From: CAVPEW01 sp963703565
GTDB lineage: Bacteria > Actinomycetota > Acidimicrobiia > Acidimicrobiales > VFJN01
Assembly: GCA_963703565.1 (NCBI GenBank)
Contig: CAVPEW010000034.1
Coordinates: 1-64,000 of the forward strand
Length of the DNA stretch: 64,000 nucleotides
Direction: 5' to 3'
Position numbers and translations under genes: made by a program. Shown in pieces: positions 37,961 to 52,676 of this stretch. Positions within the stretch are counted from its first letter, which is position 1. Every line of letters begins with the position of its first letter. The notes beneath the pieces are model-generated. The model had not been told where the DNA came from, did not search any database, and saw only the letters and a program-made list of their open reading frames with translations.

Positions 37961-39222
37961 GTGCATCGTCGGCCTCTGCTCGACCGGCCGTCGTCATCCT
38001 CGGCACGGTGTTGCTCAACGGTGGCGACGCCGCTCTGCTCGCCGCGCAGCGCGCCATCATCGAGCAGGCGCTCGGCCCCCACGACCTGACCGTGTTCGAC
38101 TACCAGGCAGCACGATCGGCCTTGCGCTACCCGGAGCTTGTGATCCGCCAGAGCTTCGTCTCGGCTCATGGCGACACGCGGCGACTGCGCCTCGTCGCGC
38201 TCGGCGTTCGCGTCCTGCGCGTGGTTGCCGGCGCGCTCGCCATGCGCCTCGGTGCCCGCCAAATCGGAATGCGGGTCGCCGGTCGTCACGGCGCCGACCT
38301 GGCCATCTACGCCAGGGCCGACCTGGTAATGACGTGCGGTGGCACATTCCTGGTGCCCCACTACCGGCCGTACGCGCGCTTCGCCGACCACCTCGTCGTC
38401 TACCTCTTGCGTCGCCCGCTCGTGTTCTTCACACAAGGCTTCGAGCCGGCGCGGAGCCGCCTTGATCGTCGGCTCTACCGAGCGGTCCTTTCGCGCGCAG
38501 CTCTCGTGCTCGCCCGCGGCGAGGCCTCCGGGAACGTCGCTCAAATGCTCGGCGCCCGCATCGTCGAAGTGGCACCTGACGCCGCGTTCGCGCTCACGTG
38601 CCTGACGACCCCCGCCCCGGTCCTCCCACCACGCCTCGTGGCGGTGTCGGTGCGCGACTGGCCGTGGGTGCGCGGCGGCAGAGCGACCTCAATCGCCTAC
38701 GAGGCAGCGGTCGCTGCGCTCGTCGAGCATGTCGTCGCGGCCGGCAGCGCGGTGCTGTTCATCTCGACCTGCCAGGGCGAGCCCGACTACCCCTTCGATG
38801 ACGCCGCTACCGCCCATCGTGTGGCAGCGCGCCTCACACCGGGGGCGCGGTCCCGCGTTGAGGTGGACCAGGCGTTCCATCGTTGGGACGAAGCTCAGCA
38901 CCGGTTTGGACAGGCAGACGTAGTCGTGGCGACACGGCTCCACGCCGCAATCCTGGCCATCGGGGCCGGACGGCCGGTGCTCCCGATCGCCTACGAGCCC
39001 AAGACCCACGAGGTATTCGATTCCCTCGACCTGGGCTGGCTGGTCCTCGACATGGACTCGCTGGACGGCGAAACCCTCATCGCCAAGTTCGAACGATTCC
39101 TGTCCGCTGGCCCGGAAATCACAAGCGCGCTCGTCGAGCGATTGCCGGAGCTACACGACGCAGCACTCGCTCCCGCTCGATCGCTGCGCGCCATCGTGGC
39201 GGCCGCGCGGGATGCCACCTAG
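37957..39222 (+). CDS. Polysaccharide pyruvyl transferase family protein
   Basis: A 421-residue protein with PF04230-type features: VILGTVLLNGGDAALLAAQR at the start, DLVMTCGGTFLVPHYRPYA, LVFFTQGFEP, and a C-terminal ADVVVATRLHAAILAIGAGRP that matches the conserved R-x-H nucleotide/phosphate-binding region. Family members add pyruvyl groups to exopolysaccharide sugars. It starts at GTG 37957, overlapping the methyltransferase stop, and is convergent with the glycosyltransferase operon (4-base overlap at 39219-39222). Confidence 0.8.
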   Translation: MSASSASARPAVVILGTVLLNGGDAALLAAQRAIIEQALGPHDLTVFDYQAARSALRYPELVIRQSFVSAHGDTRRLRLVALGVRVLRVVAGALAMRLGARQIGMRVAGRHGADLAIYARADLVMTCGGTFLVPHYRPYARFADHLVVYLLRRPLVFFTQGFEPARSRLDRRLYRAVLSRAALVLARGEASGNVAQMLGARIVEVAPDAAFALTCLTTPAPVLPPRLVAVSVRDWPWVRGGRATSIAYEAAVAALVEHVVAAGSAVLFISTCQGEPDYPFDDAATAHRVAARLTPGARSRVEVDQAFHRWDEAQHRFGQADVVVATRLHAAILAIGAGRPVLPIAYEPKTHEVFDSLDLGWLVLDMDSLDGETLIAKFERFLSAGPEITSALVERLPELHDAALAPARSLRAIVAAARDAT

Positions 39223-40371
39223 GTCGTCAAGCAGCGCGCCAGGGCCTCCGTGGCCTCCTCAACCACCCAGCCTCCCGTGTGAATCGTGTGTACTGCTGCT
39301 GCGCTGAACTCGGCGCGCGCTTCCGGCGAGCGGATCGCCTCGACAGCTCGAGCCAGGGCCAGCGGGTCGCCTACCGGCACCAGCACCCCACCCGCCACCA
39401 GCAGCTCCGGAATGGCCCCGACCGGCGTGGTGACCACAGGAACCCCGAGCGCCATCGCCTCCATGAGCGCGACTGGAATGCCGTCTCTGTCGCCCTCGGC
39501 CGTCTCGATGCATGCCAGCGCCGATACCCACGCTTGAGCCAGATGTCGACGGACCTCCTCCTCACCCAGTGGCCCGAGCAGCACAACGCGGTCCGCAAGG
39601 CCCACGCGCTCGACCAGCGCGTTGCAGCTCCTCGCGCAGCGGCCCCGTCCCGATGATCTCCAACCGCCATGAGGCATCAAGGTGCGCCATTGCCTCGATG
39701 AGCACGGCGTGGCCCTTCTTCGGAACCAGAGAGCCCACCGAGACGATGTGGTGGAGCTCGGGCGTTGGCTGCACATCGCTGAACCAACGCCGCGGAACCC
39801 CCATCCGGAGGACCTCCGCCCTGATCTGCCATCGGCGGGCCAGCAACTCCTGGTCTCGCTGGGAGATCGACCAAACCCTGTCCGCGGCACGCAACGGTAC
39901 CGGTGTGAAGTCGTCGACGAGCCGGTCCGTGTGCAGCTCGAACGCGTGGAGCACGATGGAGCTACGGACGGCCGCATGGTGGCTGGCGGCCCATGCCGCA
40001 GCGCCGGCTACCCAGCCGAAGTGGGCGTGGAGGGTTGGATGCTGCACTGCCCCTCGGCCGCTCCACGCGAGCCCGACCACCACGGCCGCCAAGAGTGCAG
40101 GCTTGTTGTGCCAGGCGGCGTGTCGAAGCACTGCTGCGATGACCTCGCATGAGGCGCGGGGACGCTGGACCACGGCAGCGGCCAGCCCCGCCAGCACTGC
40201 AGCCGCGCTGAGGTGCACCACCGGGACGCCGATGTTGGTTGGCACCGGTCGCTTCAGGCTGAGGACATCGACCACGAAACCTTGAGCGAGGAGCGCCTGG
40301 GCCTCCCGCCGCACGAAGGTCTGCGTCGGCTCTCCCCAACGGCTCACCACGTAGGTCACCTCGCGCGTCAC
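39219..40371 (-). CDS. Family 4 glycosyltransferase, one-base frameshift
   Basis: A GT-B glycosyltransferase. The N-terminus is YVVSRWGEPTQTFVRREAQA, the centre is HAHFGWVAGAAAW and HHIVSVGSLVPKKGHAVLIEA, and the C-terminal donor site is ETAEGDRDGIPVALMEAMAL then GVPVVTTPVGAIPELL. The frame shifts at 39624-39630 (GAGCTGC on the coding strand); removing one G gives LREELNALVERVGLADRVV. Corrected length is about 383 residues. It starts at GTG 40371, overlapping the flippase stop by 4 bases, and is last in the operon. The sugar is unknown. Confidence 0.85.
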
Positions 40372-41636
40372 CGGCCCACGACCGCCAGCCCTGCCAGCAG
40401 GACGACAGCCGCACCGCAGGCAGCCGGTCGTAGAAAGGTCGGTGCGTGCAGGCCTGAGGCCCTGGCGGCACGGCCGAGGAGCCACACCGTCATGACGATC
40501 ATGGCCCCTGTGCCGGCAGCGGTGAGGCCTGCAAGACCGTCGACCCAGGCGCCCACGGCGAGTGCCGCCCCGAGCCCGAGCAGCCGGACCGGGAACGCGC
40601 GAACGAGAACGTTGGCGGCGCCGGCGACCACGAGCAGCGACCCGGCCTGGCCGACCGCCATGCGCCACGGGACACCGATGACGAGCAGGAGCACCGTCGC
40701 CGGGAGGTCGTCGTACGCGCTGCCCAGGAGCTGGGCGATGAGCGGCCCTAGGCCAGCCAGCGCAACGGCGGCGAGGCAGCCGACGCCGAAGAGCCCGCGG
40801 ACATGGCTGGTGAAGACCGCTTCGCGTCTCCCGAGAACGTCGGCGCGGGCGTAGTCGACCATCGCAGTCCGACTGAAGACGTTCGCGACAAGGGTCACCG
40901 GCACCTGCGCGAGGCGGAAGGCCACGAGGTAGACGACGTAGTCCTCAGCGCCAAGGAGCGCTGCGGCGACAGCGAAGTCCACGTTGGCCAGGATGAACGC
41001 CGCTGCCTGGGAGAGAACGATCAGCATTGTGCCACGACGGGCTGCGGCGTCAGCGGCGAAGGCGGTTCTCCAGCCGCGGGCGGCCAACGCCTCAGCCAAC
41101 TGCTTTGCCGCGAGGGCGGCGCCGAGCAGAGCAACGCCGCTTCCAGGTCGCACGCCGGCGACGGCGACCAGGAAGGCGGTGGCACCGACGATCTGGCCTA
41201 GCACTACCGAGCCATTACGCCCGGCCCGTATGGCGCCTGCCCCCCGCACGTAACCCTCACCCGCTAGAGCCCACACGACGCCACCGCCCGCCACCAGCCA
41301 GCCCTGGTCGCCGTGGATGAGGGCTCCGATAGCGAGCGCCGCCAATAGCACGAGGCTGTTCGTGAGCCGCACGCGACGCAGTGCAGCAGCCGGCAACCGT
41401 TCGCCTGGTGGCAGAGCCAGCACCTGGTACCCGAGGCCGTAGTCAGCCAGCGTCACCGCCAGGCTGTTGACGATCAGGAGAATGGAGGCGAGCGCGAACT
41501 CGTGGACGGGCAACCAGCGGGCCAAGAGGAGGGTCGAGAGACCTAGCGCGCCCTGGTCGACCACCCGGCCCCCGATGAGGAGGAGGTTGCCGCCAGGACG
41601 GGCAGGGCGCGCCACCCGCTCCCCGAGCGACGTCAT
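40368..41636 (-). CDS. Lipopolysaccharide/polysaccharide flippase (Wzx/MATE-like)
   Basis: A 422-residue membrane protein from ATG 41636 with about 12 hydrophobic segments (LSTLLLARWLPVHEFALASI, AAFILANVDFAVAAALL, YLVAFRLAQVPVTLVANVFS). The layout fits O-antigen/teichoic flippases of the MOP superfamily. Overlaps of 4 bases at both ends place it in the sugar-transferase operon, where it would flip lipid-linked glycans. Confidence 0.8.
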   Translation of the reverse strand: MTSLGERVARPARPGGNLLLIGGRVVDQGALGLSTLLLARWLPVHEFALASILLIVNSLAVTLADYGLGYQVLALPPGERLPAAALRRVRLTNSLVLLAALAIGALIHGDQGWLVAGGGVVWALAGEGYVRGAGAIRAGRNGSVVLGQIVGATAFLVAVAGVRPGSGVALLGAALAAKQLAEALAARGWRTAFAADAAARRGTMLIVLSQAAAFILANVDFAVAAALLGAEDYVVYLVAFRLAQVPVTLVANVFSRTAMVDYARADVLGRREAVFTSHVRGLFGVGCLAAVALAGLGPLIAQLLGSAYDDLPATVLLLVIGVPWRMAVGQAGSLLVVAGAANVLVRAFPVRLLGLGAALAVGAWVDGLAGLTAAGTGAMIVMTVWLLGRAARASGLHAPTFLRPAACGAAVVLLAGLAVVGR

Positions 41637-42652
41637 CCTCGCCCGACGCCGGGAGGCTGCGAGATCAGCTGCCGGACCACTCCGAACCACCAGCCCCCGG
41701 CCACGATCGCTATCGCGAGCACACCCGCCGCGTCCGCCGCGACACCACCGCGGGGTTCCTCGGCGCCGGCGGTCTCGATCACGGCCGCTCCCGCCATTGC
41801 GGCAGCGAGCAACCCCGCAGCGGTGCGTCGTGGCGCGGCCGACCGGGCAATGGCGCTTCCAGCGAGGAGGCCGGCAAGAGGCGGCCCAGTGAGCATGGCC
41901 CACTGGCGAGGCTCCGGGGTGCGACCGGCACGACGCCAGAACTCGACCTTGGCCCGGCCGAAGCGATGGAACTGGCGCCAAAGGGCACCGAACGTTGACC
42001 GGGGCAGGTACCCCGAGCGCAGGCTGGCGTCGAACCACACGAGGCCGTGCTGGGCCATGCGCCGGTTCAGTTCAAAGTCCTGGTTAGTGGGGAAGCGGAG
42101 GTCCCAGCCCTGCTCCCGCCACAGGTCAGCCGTGCGGAATGCGCCTAGATAGACCGTATCGGATGTGCCGCTGCGCGTTGCCAGCCGGTAGGGCGAACCG
42201 CCCATCGACCACCGGTTGTTGAGGGCGCGGGCGATCCCTATCGACCGGGCGGTGGGGTCACGAGCTAGGGCCACCTGCGCCCCACCGACCACGGAGACCT
42301 CAGGCCTGCTGGCTAGCACCTCCACGCAGGTGCGCACGTAGTGCGGCTCTATCCGAGTCCGGGCATCCACGCGGCAGAGGATCTCTCCTGTGGCGAGTGC
42401 GAGCCCATGGTTCAGGTTGCTCGGAGTCGAACCCTCAGGATTGACAAGTACCGCCGCCGAGCCGAAGCCGAAGCGCTCGATGGCGCGCCGGGCGATGTCC
42501 GCGGTCCCGTCTTTCGAGGCGCCGTCAACGACTATCACCTCGAGCCGATTGACCGGATAATCCTGCGCGGCCACGGCGCCGAGACACGCTTCGATGTCAG
42601 CGGCCTCGTTGCGAGCCGGGATGAGCACGGTGACAAGCGGAAGCGACGTCAC
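41633..42652 (-). CDS. Family 2 glycosyltransferase
   Basis: From GTG 42652, 339 residues. GT-A fold signatures: VTVLIPARNEAADIEACLGA, VIVVDGASKDGTADIA, ALATGEILCRVDARTR (the D-x-D region) and NQDFELNRRMAQHG. C-terminal hydrophobic segments anchor it to the membrane. It resembles succinoglycan-type ExoA glycosyltransferases. Coupled by 4-base overlaps to the initiating transferase and the flippase. Confidence 0.85.
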   Translation of the reverse strand: MTSLPLVTVLIPARNEAADIEACLGAVAAQDYPVNRLEVIVVDGASKDGTADIARRAIERFGFGSAAVLVNPEGSTPSNLNHGLALATGEILCRVDARTRIEPHYVRTCVEVLASRPEVSVVGGAQVALARDPTARSIGIARALNNRWSMGGSPYRLATRSGTSDTVYLGAFRTADLWREQGWDLRFPTNQDFELNRRMAQHGLVWFDASLRSGYLPRSTFGALWRQFHRFGRAKVEFWRRAGRTPEPRQWAMLTGPPLAGLLAGSAIARSAAPRRTAAGLLAAAMAGAAVIETAGAEEPRGGVAADAAGVLAIAIVAGGWWFGVVRQLISQPPGVGRG

Positions 42653-43983
42653 CGACCGCGCCCCTCGCTGCCCAGGACGGACCGGAGCGTACGCCCGACG
42701 ATCTTGGCGTCTGTGCCGAGGCTCTGGTGGCGGAGGTACCAGAACTCGTACTGGAGCTTCTCGAGGGCGTCGCTCTCGCTGCCGGCGTACCCGTACTTCA
42801 CCTGCGCCCAGCCGGTGAGGCCGGGGCGGACCAGGTGGCGCAGCGGGTAGAACGGCAGCTTCTCGGTCAGCTCCTCCACGTAGTACGGCTGCTCGGGCCG
42901 GGGGCCCACCACGCTGAGATCGCCCTTCAGGATGTTCAGCACCTGCGGCAGCTCGTCGAGGTGGGTGACCCGCAGGATGCGGCCGAAGCGCGTGATGCGG
43001 GGATCGTCCTCCGCGGTCCACTCGTTCACCAGGTCGGCGGACCCCCGCGGGGTCATCGTGCGGAACTTGACGATGGAGAAGGGCGTGCCGCCCTTGCCGA
43101 CCCGGTCCTGCCGGTAGAAGAGCGGTCCACGGTTCGCGAGCAGGTTTCCCGCCCAGACGAACGGGAGCGCGACGGCCAGCACGAGGCACCCGGCCAGGGC
43201 CATCGGCACGTCGCCGATCCGCTTGGCCCGCCCGAAGCCGGCCCGGTGGACCTCACCGATGTCGAAGAGCAGCGAGGCCCGCTCTAGCTCCGAGATCGGC
43301 AGCTTGCCCAGCCACTCCTCGTAGAACAGCGTCATCGAGCGGACGCGCACGCCCCGCTCGTGCAGGGCCGCCACCTGGGCGACGATCGAGGCGTCGTCCT
43401 GGGCTTCGCGGTCGAGCACCACGACCGTGGGCGCTGCGTCCAAGCGGTCCTCGATCGGGTGCTGCCCATCCCGACCGGAGGTCGAGGCCTCGGCCACCGA
43501 GAGCGAAGCCACGATCGAGGCCGGGCGCTCCGGCGAGCCGTGCAGCTCCAGCGCGAGGGCGGCCACCTCGTCGGGCTGCGCGATGACGACCACCCGGTCC
43601 CGCGCCTCGGCCCGAGAGCGGCCGCCGACGGCCATCCCCACACAGATCCGGTACCAGTCGGGCAGCAGCAGCGCCGAGCCGAACACCACGAAGCGTGGGA
43701 GCAGGGCATCGCCGACGAACAGCTGGATCAGCGAGATGGCCGCGGCGCCCAGGAAGGCCGCCCCCACCGACGAGCCCAGCGCCGCCTTCCGGGACCGGGG
43801 CACGTCCGGCAGGCCGAAGCCGTAGGCGACGACGCAGAGGATGCCGACGTACGCGATCGTCCAGCCGAAGCGGCTCGTGCCGGTGAAGGAGTAGTCGTGG
43901 AGGATCTGGGCGTGGACGAGGGCCAGGCCGAACACGACGACGAGGGCCCCCAGGTAGAGCAGGGGCCGGGCGGCGCGCCTCAT
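42649..43983 (-). CDS. Initiating sugar-phosphate transferase (WbaP-type)
   Basis: A 444-residue polyprenyl-phosphate hexose-phosphate transferase. The N-terminal half has membrane helices and a Rossmann-like region (DRVVVIAQPDEVAALALELH); the C-terminal catalytic domain has LFYRQDRVGKGGTPFSIVKF, RITRFGRILRVTHLDELPQV, LNILKGDLSVVGPRPE and VRPGLTGWAQV. It loads the first sugar onto undecaprenyl phosphate. First gene of the four-gene minus-strand operon. Confidence 0.9.
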   Translation of the reverse strand: MRRAARPLLYLGALVVVFGLALVHAQILHDYSFTGTSRFGWTIAYVGILCVVAYGFGLPDVPRSRKAALGSSVGAAFLGAAAISLIQLFVGDALLPRFVVFGSALLLPDWYRICVGMAVGGRSRAEARDRVVVIAQPDEVAALALELHGSPERPASIVASLSVAEASTSGRDGQHPIEDRLDAAPTVVVLDREAQDDASIVAQVAALHERGVRVRSMTLFYEEWLGKLPISELERASLLFDIGEVHRAGFGRAKRIGDVPMALAGCLVLAVALPFVWAGNLLANRGPLFYRQDRVGKGGTPFSIVKFRTMTPRGSADLVNEWTAEDDPRITRFGRILRVTHLDELPQVLNILKGDLSVVGPRPEQPYYVEELTEKLPFYPLRHLVRPGLTGWAQVKYGYAGSESDALEKLQYEFWYLRHQSLGTDAKIVGRTLRSVLGSEGRGR

Positions 43984-44123
43984 CCGACGGTGGCCGGTCG
44001 CATCGGGTCAAGCATCGGCGGTGCGACTGGTCGACTCAAGGACCTTCACAGGTCGACGATCCGCAGCATCACCGGACAGCACCAGGACGGACGTGCCGAC
44101 GTGCAAGGGCGGCGCACGACCAC

Positions 44124-47093
<2,970 letters not shown>

Positions 47094-47177
47094 CGGACCA
47101 GGCTATCGCCTACCCCACCGGTGCGAACGGACGTTCGATCGCTCCGGGCACCGCCCGAGCGCGTCCACCGCCCGGCT

Positions 47178-48869
47178 TCAGGCCCCCACGCGCCGGTAGC
47201 GAGCCGCCACCACCGCGTCGTCGAGGAGCTCGAGGCCTGTTCGCCCCTCGAGGTGCCAACCGGGCCCAGGGCTCGGCGGCGCCCCGGCGGGGTCCAGGAC
47301 CACCAGGGTCGCCGCGTCCGCCCGGACAGCCACCTCGGCTGCACGGCGGAACTCGTCCTCGTCGCCCACGCTGAGCCAGCGCCGGTCCAACAGCCGCGGC
47401 CCCGCCTCCCGCAGCAGGAACTCGTCGCGGGCCACGACCACGTCACCGTCCAGCGCGTCGACCTCGTCGAAGAACCGCGGCAGCGCGTGCGATCGCTCCT
47501 GCAGCCACCACAGTCCTGTCGCGCTCACCACCAGGCTCAGGGCCAACACGGCCCGGGCCGCGGGCAGCGGCAGCCGTCGCAGAGCGACCGCACCGAGCGC
47601 GCCCAGGACCAGCGCCGAGGGCAACGTGTAGCGCCCACCCCACTGGGGACCGGCCCCGCCGAGGAACTGGAAGGCCCACACGACCGGCAGGCTCCCGACC
47701 GCCCAGGCCCACCACGGCCCCGGCACCGCTCCGCCACGCCCGGCCACCCCTGCGACCAGGCCGACGGTGGCCAGCGGGTAGGCGACCAGCAGGCCGGGCA
47801 CGAACGATGGGCTTGCCAGCCCGGCCACCGCCATCACCACGACCAGGCCGCCCAGGACCCGCACCGCGCGCCCTGCCTCGAGGCGCCCGGCGAGCAGCGC
47901 CACGACAACGCCTGCCACCGCGGCTACGACCGCCGCGCCGAAGAGAGCGGCCCCCCACGAGTCGCCCTTGAAGCCCGTGAGCGTCACCGCCGCCTCCCGG
48001 AGCCGGTCGGCCAGCTCCGAACCGGCCCCCGTCGCCGTGGACGTCGCCCGCTCGCCGCGGGCCTGTCCGGCCAGGGCGGCCTCGAGCGCCGCGTTGGCGC
48101 CGAACACCACCGCGAAGCCCACCGTCCAGGAGACGGCGGAACGGACGAGCGCGCCTCCCACCGCTTCACCGCCGCGGCGGCGGACCCACCAGCGCCACGC
48201 CGCGAGCGCCAGCGTCGCGGCCCCGTAGACCAGCGCCTCGTTGCGCAGCGTCGCCGCCGCCGCGAAGCCCGCCCCGGCTGCTCCCGCCCACCACAGGGCC
48301 CTGCGGCCGCGGGCGACGTCGTCGAGCAGCAGCGCAGACCACGCCACCAGCGCAACCCCGATCGAATGCTCCCAGAAGTCGAGCGCGTAGACCACCATCG
48401 GCGACGCCAACCCGGTCGCCCAGAACGTGCCCAGGCGGCGTCGACGACCCGCTCCCAACCGCCCGGCGAGAGCCGCCGCCGCCCCGGCGGACGCCACCGA
48501 ACCGAGCATCGGCAGCACCAGCGCGCCGCGGTAGCCACCCAGGCCGTAGAGGGGCCGGGCCGCCTCCAGGACCGGCAGGGTCGTGACCGCAACCCAGTGG
48601 CCCTCCAGCGACGTGGCGTCGCGCATCGGGTGCAGGTCACCGTCGGGATCCCAGCGCTCTGCCCAGTAACCCACGTCGGGGCGGGCGGAACCCGACCGTT
48701 GCATGGCCTCGAGGGTGGCCACCTTCGCCCCGGTGTCGGTCCCCAGGTAGCCGTGGGGATCCATCACCAGCGACAGCGCGCCGTACAGCACGAACAGGCC
48801 CAGCGCCGCGACCAGCCAGTCCCGCCGTCGCCCCTCCCCCGGGCCCGCCCCCTCCGCCGAGCGCTTCAC
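47178..48869 (-). CDS. Multi-pass membrane protein, glycosyltransferase-like, paralogue 1
   Basis: A 563-residue integral membrane protein from GTG 48869, overlapping the stop of the next gene upstream by 4 bases. It has about 11 hydrophobic helices; the first periplasmic loop contains DPDGDLHPMRDATSLEGHWV and FWEHSIGV, the latter shared with the paralogue (LWEHAPA). The layout fits GT-C-type lipid-linked sugar transferases (DUF2029/GT39-like); that is inference. The C-terminus is a soluble domain (FFDEVDALDGDVVVARDEF). Confidence 0.65.
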   Translation of the reverse strand: MKRSAEGAGPGEGRRRDWLVAALGLFVLYGALSLVMDPHGYLGTDTGAKVATLEAMQRSGSARPDVGYWAERWDPDGDLHPMRDATSLEGHWVAVTTLPVLEAARPLYGLGGYRGALVLPMLGSVASAGAAAALAGRLGAGRRRRLGTFWATGLASPMVVYALDFWEHSIGVALVAWSALLLDDVARGRRALWWAGAAGAGFAAAATLRNEALVYGAATLALAAWRWWVRRRGGEAVGGALVRSAVSWTVGFAVVFGANAALEAALAGQARGERATSTATGAGSELADRLREAAVTLTGFKGDSWGAALFGAAVVAAVAGVVVALLAGRLEAGRAVRVLGGLVVVMAVAGLASPSFVPGLLVAYPLATVGLVAGVAGRGGAVPGPWWAWAVGSLPVVWAFQFLGGAGPQWGGRYTLPSALVLGALGAVALRRLPLPAARAVLALSLVVSATGLWWLQERSHALPRFFDEVDALDGDVVVARDEFLLREAGPRLLDRRWLSVGDEDEFRRAAEVAVRADAATLVVLDPAGAPPSPGPGWHLEGRTGLELLDDAVVAARYRRVGA

Positions 48870-50557
48870 AGGCGCGCCGTCAACGCATCGAGGTCGGCTC
48901 CGAACCAACCCACGCCGTCGAGGCGCTGCGGGCGACACAGCCCGGCGCACGACGCAGTGCCCGGCTCGGCCACGATCAGGATCTCCCGCACCCCGGCACC
49001 GCGGGCCAACGCGATCGCCTCGGCGAACGACGCCGAACCCGGCGGCGCCGCGCTCAACCAGCGCACCCGGCCGTACCAGGCGCCCGCCTCCCGCCCGAGG
49101 TGGCCCGTAGTGCTCACCACCACCCCGTCGCGCGGCGCCAGCGCGTCGATCCGGTCCAGCGCCCGTCCCACCAGGTTCGAGCGCTCCACGTGCCAGCGCA
49201 GGCCCCAAGCACCCATCAGCAACGACAGCACCACCAAGCTCGCCGACACCCCCACCGCCAGCCGGCCCGTTGCCGATCCGTGCGATTCGGCCTCGGTGGA
49301 TCCCGCTGCAGCCGATCGCAGCGAGGCAACACCCGCCACCACCAGCAGAGCGGCCATCGGCATCAGGTACCGCCCGCCCCACTGGGCGAGCTGGTTGCCC
49401 CTCCACTGCAACGCCAGCACCGGCACCACCGGCGCCAGCGCCGCCGCCCGCAGCAGATCCCGGTCGGGGTCGCGCCGGGCCCACAGTCCGACGGCTGCCA
49501 GCGGGGCCACCGCCACCGCGCCCGGCACGAACCTGAGCCCCTCGCTCGCGCGGTCGAGGTAGAGCACCGCGGTCATGGTCAGCACAGCCAACGCCACCGG
49601 CAGCGGCAGGCGGAGCCGCCCCGCGGCCACACCGCCCGCGGCCACGAGCACCACCAGCAGCACCCCCGCGAGCACCAGGTAGCGCCCCGAGTCGACCGGG
49701 TTCAGGTTGGCGGTGGTCGACAGGGCGTCGCGCAGGCGTGCCCCGACGTCGTCGCCCGCCTGCGACGCCAGGCCCGCTGCGCGATCCGATCGGACCGAAC
49801 CGTGCAGGACCGCGCCTTCGAGGACCTGGTTCAGCCCCACGATGCCCAGCGCCCCCACCGCTCCCGCGACGATCGCCCACGGGCGCGCCAGCCAGGCTCG
49901 GCGGTGCTCGGGCACCACCAGCAAGGCCACGGCGAGCCCGGCACCCACCACCACCGCCTCGGACCGCAGGACCCCTGCCAGGCCCAGCGCCGCTCCCGCC
50001 AGCAGCGCCCGGCCGGGCGCCGGGCCGCGCAGCACCAGGTACACCGCCGCCAGCACCAGGCCCGTCGCCGGCGCGTGCTCCCACAGGTCGGCCCCGTACA
50101 CACCGACCGGACCCACCCCGACCACCAGGGCGGCCAGCTCCGACGACCCGCCGAGCAGGCCGGCGATCCCGGCCGCCGCGCCCGCCGCCAGCAGCGCGCC
50201 GAGCACGGGCAGCGCCAGCGCCAACGGCGGACCGCCCAGGTCCCACAACAGCCCGGCGGCGCAGGCGAACGGGACGCTGGTGGCCTGCACGAACCCGTCG
50301 CCCTGGCGCACCGTGTTGATCAGCTGGTGGTGGACGGCGTCGGGATCGCCCTCACGGGCCCAATAGCCCACGTCGACCGTGCAGCTGCCGGCCTCGGCGG
50401 CCACCCGAGCCGTCGCCGCACGTCCCCCCGCGTCGGAGCCGTTGTAGGTACGGCTGTCGCCCAGGGCGATGACCGACACGTACAGCACCACCAGCCCGGC
50501 CAGCACAGCCAGCAACCGGACCCGGCCGGCTCTGTCGGACCTGCCTGGACCGGCCAC
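48866..50557 (-). CDS. Multi-pass membrane protein, glycosyltransferase-like, paralogue 2
   Basis: Also 563 residues, from GTG 50557. Shared landmarks with the downstream paralogue: DVGYWAREGDPDAVHHQLIN versus DVGYWAERWDPDGDLHPMRD, LWEHAPATGLVL versus FWEHSIGVALV, QWGGRYLMPMAALL versus QWGGRYTLPSALVL, and a C-terminal soluble domain (ALAPRDGVVVSTTGHLGREA). The match in order and length shows tandem duplication with divergence. Probable role in surface glycan synthesis; substrate unknown. Confidence 0.65.
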   Translation of the reverse strand: MAGPGRSDRAGRVRLLAVLAGLVVLYVSVIALGDSRTYNGSDAGGRAATARVAAEAGSCTVDVGYWAREGDPDAVHHQLINTVRQGDGFVQATSVPFACAAGLLWDLGGPPLALALPVLGALLAAGAAAGIAGLLGGSSELAALVVGVGPVGVYGADLWEHAPATGLVLAAVYLVLRGPAPGRALLAGAALGLAGVLRSEAVVVGAGLAVALLVVPEHRRAWLARPWAIVAGAVGALGIVGLNQVLEGAVLHGSVRSDRAAGLASQAGDDVGARLRDALSTTANLNPVDSGRYLVLAGVLLVVLVAAGGVAAGRLRLPLPVALAVLTMTAVLYLDRASEGLRFVPGAVAVAPLAAVGLWARRDPDRDLLRAAALAPVVPVLALQWRGNQLAQWGGRYLMPMAALLVVAGVASLRSAAAGSTEAESHGSATGRLAVGVSASLVVLSLLMGAWGLRWHVERSNLVGRALDRIDALAPRDGVVVSTTGHLGREAGAWYGRVRWLSAAPPGSASFAEAIALARGAGVREILIVAEPGTASCAGLCRPQRLDGVGWFGADLDALTARL

Positions 50558-50594
50558 GGCCGCGCAGTCTTTCAGCCGGGCCGAGCCCCGCGGC

Positions 50595-52610
<2,016 letters not shown>

Positions 52611-52676
52611 CCGCCCGAGGCTACCGACGCCCGGCGACACCGGCCGCGGGAGGACCGGCCGCTGCGTCCGCAGCCC

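Noticed and set aside
47178..50246. A 1022-codon frame as one giant membrane protein.
   Set aside because: Its first 459 codons are antisense-free shadow of the upstream paralogue gene in another frame; the real gene starts at GTG 48869.
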